Origin: a virus
DNA: 24,018 bases
IMG/VR virus record: IMGVR_UViG_3300042402_001616
Span: 1-24,018 of that record
Direction: 5' to 3' (one strand)
Numbering within the stretch: the first letter of the stretch is position 1; the number at the start of each line of letters is the position of its first letter. Both the position numbers and the translations under genes were made by a program. Positions 20,296 through 24,018 of this stretch are shown one piece after another. The notes below the pieces were generated by a model that made no database searches, was not told the DNA's origin, and was given only the letters and a program-made list of their open reading frames with translations.

Positions 20296-20477
20296 TTTGT
20301 CATTTCATCCACAATTTTTCTAAATTCTTCTTCGGTCATTTTATCATAAGGAGAATAATTCAACATCTTCGAACCAGCTGGTGCACCATAGGCATAATGA
20401 AAGATTTTAACATTATCTTCCTCTTCCTCAATGCTGAACCAATAACTATAATCTTTGTAATGCCAAATACTTCTCAT
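20292..20477 (-). CDS. 61-aa phage protein, unknown
   Basis: Begins MRSIWHYKDYSYWFSIEEEE; rich in Tyr/Trp and acidic residues with a C-terminal helix (KMTEEEFRKIVDEMTK). Overlaps the next gene by ATGA and lies 1 bp after the 72-aa gene. No function assigned. Confidence 0.7.
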   Translation of the reverse strand: MRSIWHYKDYSYWFSIEEEEDNVKIFHYAYGAPAGSKMLNYSPYDKMTEEEFRKIVDEMTK

Positions 20478-20478
20478 A

Positions 20479-20697
20479 TTATCTCACTTCATATCGTTTA
20501 TATATCAAATCACCTTGTTTCTTTGCATACTTAACAAATTCTTTTGGTTTGCAAGAGGCGATCAATTTAGTATTAACTTCTTTGAAAACATTATTGTAAT
20601 ACGATTCTTTGACAGAACAATCCACTTTCATATCATAATGCGAATGCACCTGATAATTGTTTGGTGTGTTCAAATAGAAAATTAAAATCCAACCCAT
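20479..20697 (-). CDS. 72-aa phage protein, unknown
   Basis: The start at ATG 20697 (MGWILIFYLNTPNNYQVHSH) has AAAGGA 6 nt upstream, and is better than an in-frame start at 20724, which has no ribosome-binding site. The N-terminus is hydrophobic and could be a beta strand or short anchor. The C-terminal part is basic (KPKEFVKYAKKQGDLIYKRY). Two cysteines are present (DCSV, SCKP). Its leader is the structured element at 20711-20852. Confidence 0.7.
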   Translation of the reverse strand: MGWILIFYLNTPNNYQVHSHYDMKVDCSVKESYYNNVFKEVNTKLIASCKPKEFVKYAKKQGDLIYKRYEVR

Positions 20698-20710
20698 AAT
20701 ATGTCCTTTA

Positions 20711-20852
20711 CCATATTGAAACACACTGGTATCTTGGAGTGTATATGTAGAGCAGTCCGGCCGGTTCTCTCTACTTCAACTCCCCATTGAATCTTGATCC
20801 AGATCCAACTCAATGTGTTTCAATATGGCGGCCTCTCCCGAGGAGCCATATT
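20711..20852 (-). repeat. structured intergenic element: 15-bp inverted repeat plus competing hairpin
   Basis: CCATATTGAAACACA (20711-20725) and its exact complement TGTGTTTCAATATGG (20814-20828) bracket 88 nt. The second arm's AATATGG (20822-20828) can instead pair with CCATATT (20846-20852) in a local hairpin with an inner CCTC/GAGG stem (20832-20835/20840-20843) and GGGA loop on the minus strand. In the transcript the local hairpin forms first and the long-range pairing later, just upstream of the 72-aa gene's ribosome-binding site. No coding frame, tRNA or U-tract was found inside. Confidence 0.7.
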
Positions 20853-20859
20853 CTATTGC

Positions 20860-21216
20860 TTAAGCTGTAACAGGTTGTGCTACGGGTTTTACAGCGGTGA
20901 AAGAACCATCAGAAGATTGTTTTGCAATCCCACTTGGCGATGATACTTTGCCTTTGTAACGGCCGTTTGCATCAAACTCGGTGAAGTTAACCAATTGATA
21001 TGCCTTTACTTTACGGCCATCTTTGATTACTTTCACAACACCACCATCTTTACGAATGTTATAGATGTTGGTAGAGAGTCGGTACAGCACCTTCTCTTGG
21101 TTAGTGCCTTTGAATACGGCAGCAATCTCATCAGGTGACACTGGTTTACCACTCAATAATACTTGGGTAATTTTCTCATGACGATTAATCTTACCTTTAC
21201 GAATTGTTAAAGCCAT
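20860..21216 (-). CDS. basic, probably DNA-binding protein with winged-helix-like part
   Basis: A 118-aa protein (MALTIRKGKINRHEKITQVL) with GAAGGAG before the ATG. Residues 12-65 (KITQVLLSGKPVSPDEIAAV, then YRLSTNIYNIRKDGGVVKVI) read as helix-helix-strand wing, in the style of winged helix-turn-helix proteins. The C-terminal third is a Ser/Val/Pro-rich tail. Proteins like this are familiar in cyanophages and other T4-like environmental phages with no defined function. The 60-bp leader region upstream has only a weak promoter match (TGGTCA, 18 nt, TATATT). Confidence 0.75.
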   Translation of the reverse strand: MALTIRKGKINRHEKITQVLLSGKPVSPDEIAAVFKGTNQEKVLYRLSTNIYNIRKDGGVVKVIKDGRKVKAYQLVNFTEFDANGRYKGKVSSPSGIAKQSSDGSFTAVKPVAQPVTA

Positions 21217-21276
21217 TTTAATACTCCTTCAAATTAAACATAATATAAATTACTACACACTACATTGACCATTGTA

Positions 21277-22446
21277 TCACACCTGTGGTTGGTTGGCAAC
21301 CTCAGATGTGGTAGAAATGGTACTTGTATTCGCTGGTGATTCAACGGTGTTATCCACTTTTGAATACAAATCTAAGAATGCCATTTTAGTTTCGGCATCA
21401 AAACGATTCACACAAAGCTCAATTGCTTTCATGCGGTCTTTAAATATTCCAAATGCCTTGGCTATATGTACCAGACGGCGAGTGGAAATAATCTCATCAG
21501 TAGCACCTTGGTCAAACGATTGGCGAACCACATCAGCCCATTGGCACAAGTTCTCAACGAATTCTTTGTCATCAAGTAATGGTGTAAGAATCTTACGCTC
21601 AGTTTTGGCATCAGGATATTCCTGTTCAACTGTAATTGGGAATCGCTCTAGAAAGGCATCATCAAGCACTTGTGAAAGATAACGACCTTCTTCACTACCA
21701 CGACCTTTGGTGTTGGCGGTGGCAATCACGGTGAAACCATTGGCAGGCGTTACTACTTCGCCAGTCTTTTTATTGTAATATGGTTTGCCTTCGAGAATGC
21801 CTTGTAAGCACATTAGTTTATTAGAACCACGGTCTACTTCGTCAATCAACAATACGGCACCTTTCTTCATTGCTTGAAGAACAGGACCATCACGATTGAC
21901 CACATTACCATTGATAAGAGTAGGACCGCCAAGCAGGTCGGTTTCATCGGTCTCAATCGAGATATTCACACGAATACACTCACGCTTCAACTCAGCACAC
22001 ACTTGCTCAACCATCAAGGTCTTGCCGTTACCTGATAAACCCGTAACAAATACAGGATAAAACATTTTAGATTTTACAATACCAAACAAATCTTTGTAGA
22101 AACCAAACGGCACATAACCTTCAAATTTGGTTGGCACGGCAGAATCAGATTCATCCAATAGTTTTGGTTGACGAAATTCTAACACCTGAGCAGGTTGTGC
22201 ATAGGCAACTTCTAACTCTGGCTCAGCCACAGGAGCTTTTTGTTTTTTGGTGCCAATGTTAGGTAACAAATACTCACCACGAGTACCATTACGATATTCT
22301 GCTTTGGTTACAAACCAATAAGGATATGGCACATCTGCTTCATTGACCACATGAGAAATATTATCACGATTCAATACTGCACCGATACCATATAATTTCT
22401 CTGCTGCTTCTACGAAAGCAATGCCGTTTTTATTCAATTTATTCAT
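21277..22446 (-). CDS. AAA+ ATPase, CobS/MoxR-like
   Basis: A 389-aa protein with Walker A GLSGNGKT (136-143), Walker B VLLIDEVD (198-205), a sensor-1 type ATANTKG and a LSQVLDDAFLERF region with the Arg-finger area (ERF). The preceding ~100 residues (FVEAAEKLYGIGAVLNRDNI and a VPYPYWFVTKAEYR stretch) form a separate N-terminal domain. It is of the type that T4-like phages carry as 'CobS-like' genes, named after the cobaltochelatase subunit, though real cobalamin synthesis by the phage is doubtful; these may act as MoxR-type chaperones. The Thr/Ser-rich tail is phage-specific. It begins with ATG overlapping the 43-aa gene end. Confidence 0.9.
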   Translation of the reverse strand: MNKLNKNGIAFVEAAEKLYGIGAVLNRDNISHVVNEADVPYPYWFVTKAEYRNGTRGEYLLPNIGTKKQKAPVAEPELEVAYAQPAQVLEFRQPKLLDESDSAVPTKFEGYVPFGFYKDLFGIVKSKMFYPVFVTGLSGNGKTLMVEQVCAELKRECIRVNISIETDETDLLGGPTLINGNVVNRDGPVLQAMKKGAVLLIDEVDRGSNKLMCLQGILEGKPYYNKKTGEVVTPANGFTVIATANTKGRGSEEGRYLSQVLDDAFLERFPITVEQEYPDAKTERKILTPLLDDKEFVENLCQWADVVRQSFDQGATDEIISTRRLVHIAKAFGIFKDRMKAIELCVNRFDAETKMAFLDLYSKVDNTVESPANTSTISTTSEVANQPQV

Positions 22447-22570
22447 AATGTATATCTTTCAATTTATGTTTAACACGCCTTTTGAAGGCGACCTTCGACA
22501 CCACTCTTTTTGGTTTGAATGGTGTATTGATACAAAATAATACGAAATGTGCTCTAGTTTTTCTTTTCAT
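22439..22570 (-). CDS. 43-aa basic protein between tRNA-Glu and CobS-like gene
   Basis: ATG at 22570, TAA at 22439, the latter overlapping the CobS-like start by 8 bp (ATGAATAA). The product (MKRKTRAHFVLFCINTPFKP followed by KRVVSKVAFKRRVKHKLK) is about one third Lys/Arg and resembles small basic T4-like phage proteins of unknown role, whose 'KTRAHFVLFCxNTPFKPK' opening I recognise. No clear ribosome-binding site is seen; only 19 nt separate it from the tRNA 3' end, so the message would be produced by tRNA processing. Confidence 0.75.
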   Translation of the reverse strand: MKRKTRAHFVLFCINTPFKPKRVVSKVAFKRRVKHKLKDIHYE

Positions 22571-22589
22571 AATTACTATTTAATACTTT

Positions 22590-22664
22590 TGGTGCACGGT
22601 AGGAGAATCGAACTCCTCTTACTGCCGTGAAAGGGCAATGTCCTAACCGATAGACGAACCGTGC
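22590..22664 (-). tRNA. tRNA-Glu (UUC) with encoded CCA
   Basis: A full cloverleaf reads on the minus strand: acceptor GCACGGT (22664-22658) with ACCGTGC (22600-22594), D arm with GTTAGGAC, anticodon stem TTGCC/GGCAG around loop CTTTCAC, and T arm GGAG-TTCGATT-CTCC. Anticodon TTC is at 22631-22629. The 3' end is A plus CCA (22593-22590), encoded in the DNA. Total 75 nt. The sequence is closely parallel to bacterial tRNA-Glu in the D and anticodon arms. Confidence 0.95.
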
Positions 22665-22701
22665 AATTTAAAGTACCATTATACAGGTACCACACCATAT
22701 G

Positions 22702-23100
22702 TCAACCAGCCTGTTGTTTTTTAGCAACACTTTCCGAATGTTTACATTTACCACGATAGGCATACCCAATACAATTACATTGATACTTACCAGATTCTAA
22801 GATGACCGTATAGGTCTTGCCAGAATCACTCTTGACTGACCAATGAGGCGTATTCTCAAGATTAGGTACATCGAGCACTACCGTTGCGCCATACTCATCC
22901 AAGGACTTGTGTTTGACCTTGATAAACTTACGCCTACGGGTATCAAGTGGCAATGGTTTGTGAAGAATTACCAACTCACCATTGCTCGCTTTGGCATATG
23001 CCAATATATTGGACTTACCATCAAACAAGTAAGTATGATTTGGCACCACAAACTCTGAATTGTCCCACTCGGTGATTTCTTTATATGCCGATATTCCCAT
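22702..23100 (-). CDS. SWIM-type zinc-finger protein
   Basis: A 132-aa protein from ATG at 23100, 6 nt after GGGAG; the upstream in-frame ATG at 23106 is too close to that site. The C-terminal 30 residues carry a SWIM-like CxCx(n)CxH zinc motif: YQCNCIGYAYRGKCKHSESV. The first 90 residues form a beta-rich domain (KTYTVILESGKY). SWIM domains bind DNA or protein. The gene start overlaps the previous stop (TAATG) and it ends 37 bp before the tRNA. Confidence 0.8.
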   Translation of the reverse strand: MGISAYKEITEWDNSEFVVPNHTYLFDGKSNILAYAKASNGELVILHKPLPLDTRRRKFIKVKHKSLDEYGATVVLDVPNLENTPHWSVKSDSGKTYTVILESGKYQCNCIGYAYRGKCKHSESVAKKQQAG

Positions 23101-23288
23101 TAACATCTCCCATCATCATCATCTTTCCATTGGTCGTTCTCACCAGTTTCAGTCCAAACATTCCAAATCTTGGCGTTAGGCCAACCCAATTTGATTGAAT
23201 GAACTGCTTCTTCTGCTGAAATGGCGGATACTTCTTCATATTGAGGATGAACAGAATCATCCATAAATTCTACAAGGTAATAATTCAT
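23100..23288 (-). CDS. 62-aa acidic protein, unknown
   Basis: Starts MNYYLVEFMDDSVHPQYEEV; contains SAISAEEAVHSIKLGWPNAK and ends with an acidic WKDDDDGRC tail. The pattern of a short beta-alpha-beta unit (strand, EEAVHSIK helix, strand) is seen in small phage proteins that bind others. The ATG overlaps the preceding stop by ATGA. No function known. Confidence 0.7.
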   Translation of the reverse strand: MNYYLVEFMDDSVHPQYEEVSAISAEEAVHSIKLGWPNAKIWNVWTETGENDQWKDDDDGRC

Positions 23289-23461
23289 TTCTTATTCTTT
23301 ATTTTATTAATGGCATCCATGGCATCAGGATATTCTTTCATCCATGAGACCAATTCATCGTTCTTTACCACATCTTCCATAGGATCTCTTTTTATGTGGA
23401 CAAATACAGAATTATACTTTGCCAATCTTTCCCAATCGATTTGATAATTGCCTTTATTCAT
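23285..23461 (-). CDS. 58-aa protein, unknown
   Basis: The start is at 23461 (MNKGNYQIDWERLAKYNSVF), where GGAG sits 7 nt upstream and the ATG overlaps the TAA of the 57-aa gene by 8 bp. A far longer in-frame reading up to 23620 exists but runs antisense in frame over that upstream gene. The sequence is helical and charged (MEDVVKNDELVSWMKEYPDA). No function known. Confidence 0.65.
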   Translation of the reverse strand: MNKGNYQIDWERLAKYNSVFVHIKRDPMEDVVKNDELVSWMKEYPDAMDAINKIKNKK

Positions 23462-23627
23462 CATCTTGCTCCAATGCTTCAAACACACTTGCATAAATGG
23501 TTTGAATGTTTTCATCACCATGGCGTTGAAAGAATTGCTGTTTGCAATCGACCAAATCTTCGGCACCAATATGGTATTTGTTACCTTCAACTGTTTCAAC
23601 CATGTAAACTTTGTAATCAAAACTCAT
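23454..23627 (-). CDS. 57-aa acidic protein, unknown
   Basis: ATG at 23627 with AAAGGA upstream, TAA at 23454. The product (MSFDYKVYMVETVEGNKYHI; then CKQQFFQRHGDENIQTIYAS) looks like a small strand-strand-helix fold. The start overlaps the stop of the next upstream gene by ATGA, and the stop overlaps the following start. Function unknown. Confidence 0.75.
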   Translation of the reverse strand: MSFDYKVYMVETVEGNKYHIGAEDLVDCKQQFFQRHGDENIQTIYASVFEALEQDDE

Positions 23628-24018
23628 GCTGTTTCCTTTTCTTTACAGAATTCCACAAACTCAGGTAATGAACCAGAGAAAATAACTTCACTCTCATAAT
23701 CACTGCTCATACCAAACATATTGCAACCACAATAATACACTTCAATTTTGAATTCACCATCAACATTCAAAATATGATATTCGTAATCCTGACCACACGA
23801 TTGCTGAACAACAGGATGAATATAAAATCCACCAGGTGATTGTTTGAAATTTGCAATCATCTGTGCAGCCAAGCAACCCATGCCATTGAAAAATCTCTCA
23901 TTGGCACCAAGGCGTAAACCATTGGTCATTGTACCGCTCGATAGAAACTCTGCCAACTCGGCACCATGGCCTGTTGGATAACCATCGTATTGGCGGTACA
24001 TATTGACAATACGCTCAG
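23624..24018 (-). CDS. conserved protein, 5' end outside window
   Basis: The frame is open to the right edge, and the residues before the first in-frame ATG (ERIVN, then MYRQYDGYPTGHGAELAEFL) look conserved, so the true start is probably beyond 24018. The opening 'IxNMYxxYDGYPxGHGxELxxFL' is widespread in bacterial and phage proteins of unknown function. It continues with a Gly/Asn/Cys-rich segment (CLAAQMIANFKQSPGGFYIH) and CGCNMFG. The 3' stop overlaps the next start (ATGA). Confidence 0.8.
   Translation of the reverse strand, partial: ERIVNMYRQYDGYPTGHGAELAEFLSSGTMTNGLRLGANERFFNGMGCLAAQMIANFKQSPGGFYIHPVVQQSCGQDYEYHILNVDGEFKIEVYYCGCNMFGMSSDYESEVIFSGSLPEFVEFCKEKETA

Noticed and set aside
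20726-20813. tRNA-like stretch (TAGAGCAGTCCGGCCGG) on the plus strand
   Set aside because: It resembles a D arm, but no acceptor stem, T arm or anticodon loop can be drawn consistently; kept only as part of the structured element.
20711-20828. Miniature mobile element bounded by 15-bp inverted repeats
   Set aside because: No target-site duplication was found (left flank TTTA, right flank CGGC) and one arm fits better with a local hairpin; an RNA-structure role is more likely.

Overview
The window is about 24 kb of an AT-rich, gene-dense tailed-phage genome of the T4 superfamily. Three T4 core genes are recognisable in conserved order on the minus strand: gp33 (late-transcription co-activator), gp59 (helicase loader) and gp32 (single-stranded DNA-binding protein). 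Around them are genes typical of large environmental T4-like phages: a CobS-like AAA+ ATPase, a PD-(D/E)XK nuclease, 2OG-Fe(II) oxygenases, a SWIM zinc-finger protein, a metallophosphoesterase, a GalE-like epimerase and many small overlapping unknowns. Start/stop overlaps (ATGA, TAATG, TGATG) and AGGAG-type ribosome-binding sites run throughout. The host is not certain. The tmRNA tag (ANDNKYALAA), a small signal-peptide protein with an alanine-rich leader, and rubrerythrin/rubredoxin genes point to a proteobacterial host, possibly a betaproteobacterium. That is inference.

Layout. 1-2322 (+): the end of a GH19-type lysin with a 24-bp/8-residue repeat, then a structural-type protein, closed by a bidirectional terminator at 2331-2353. 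From 2372 to the end everything real is on the minus strand. Reading left to right: a 43-aa secreted peptide; gp32 behind a perfect consensus sigma70 promoter; a HAD-type phosphatase; gp59; gp33; a SleB-type hydrolase with a signal peptide; a small unknown; a circularly permuted (two-piece) tmRNA gene at about 5763-6098; two tiny membrane proteins; and the nuclease. Next comes a block (7044-11769) of three different 2OG-Fe(II) oxygenases, an EF-hand protein, a Cys/Asn-rich virion-like protein behind a T4 late promoter, and a radical SAM/SPASM enzyme. After that: small conserved phage genes including a Pyr_excise-like protein and membrane proteins (11771-15081); GalE-like epimerase, rubrerythrin and a separate rubredoxin (15086-16510); unknowns and a metallophosphoesterase (16625-20697); a structured intergenic element; a basic putative DNA-binding protein; the CobS-like ATPase; a basic 43-aa protein; tRNA-Glu(UUC); a SWIM protein; and further unknowns.

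How it may fit together. gp32, gp59 and the nuclease serve replication and recombination. gp33 serves late transcription, and three non-coding sites match the NATAAATA late-promoter form. The tmRNA and tRNA would support translation and ribosome rescue. The most novel parts are (a) the phage-borne permuted tmRNA with a readable tag, (b) the radical SAM enzyme next to a virion-like protein with 17 cysteines in 69 residues, followed by EF-hand and 2OG-oxygenase genes, which looks like a peptide- or virion-modification system, and (c) rubrerythrin and rubredoxin as two adjacent genes. All positions were read by eye; no database search was run.
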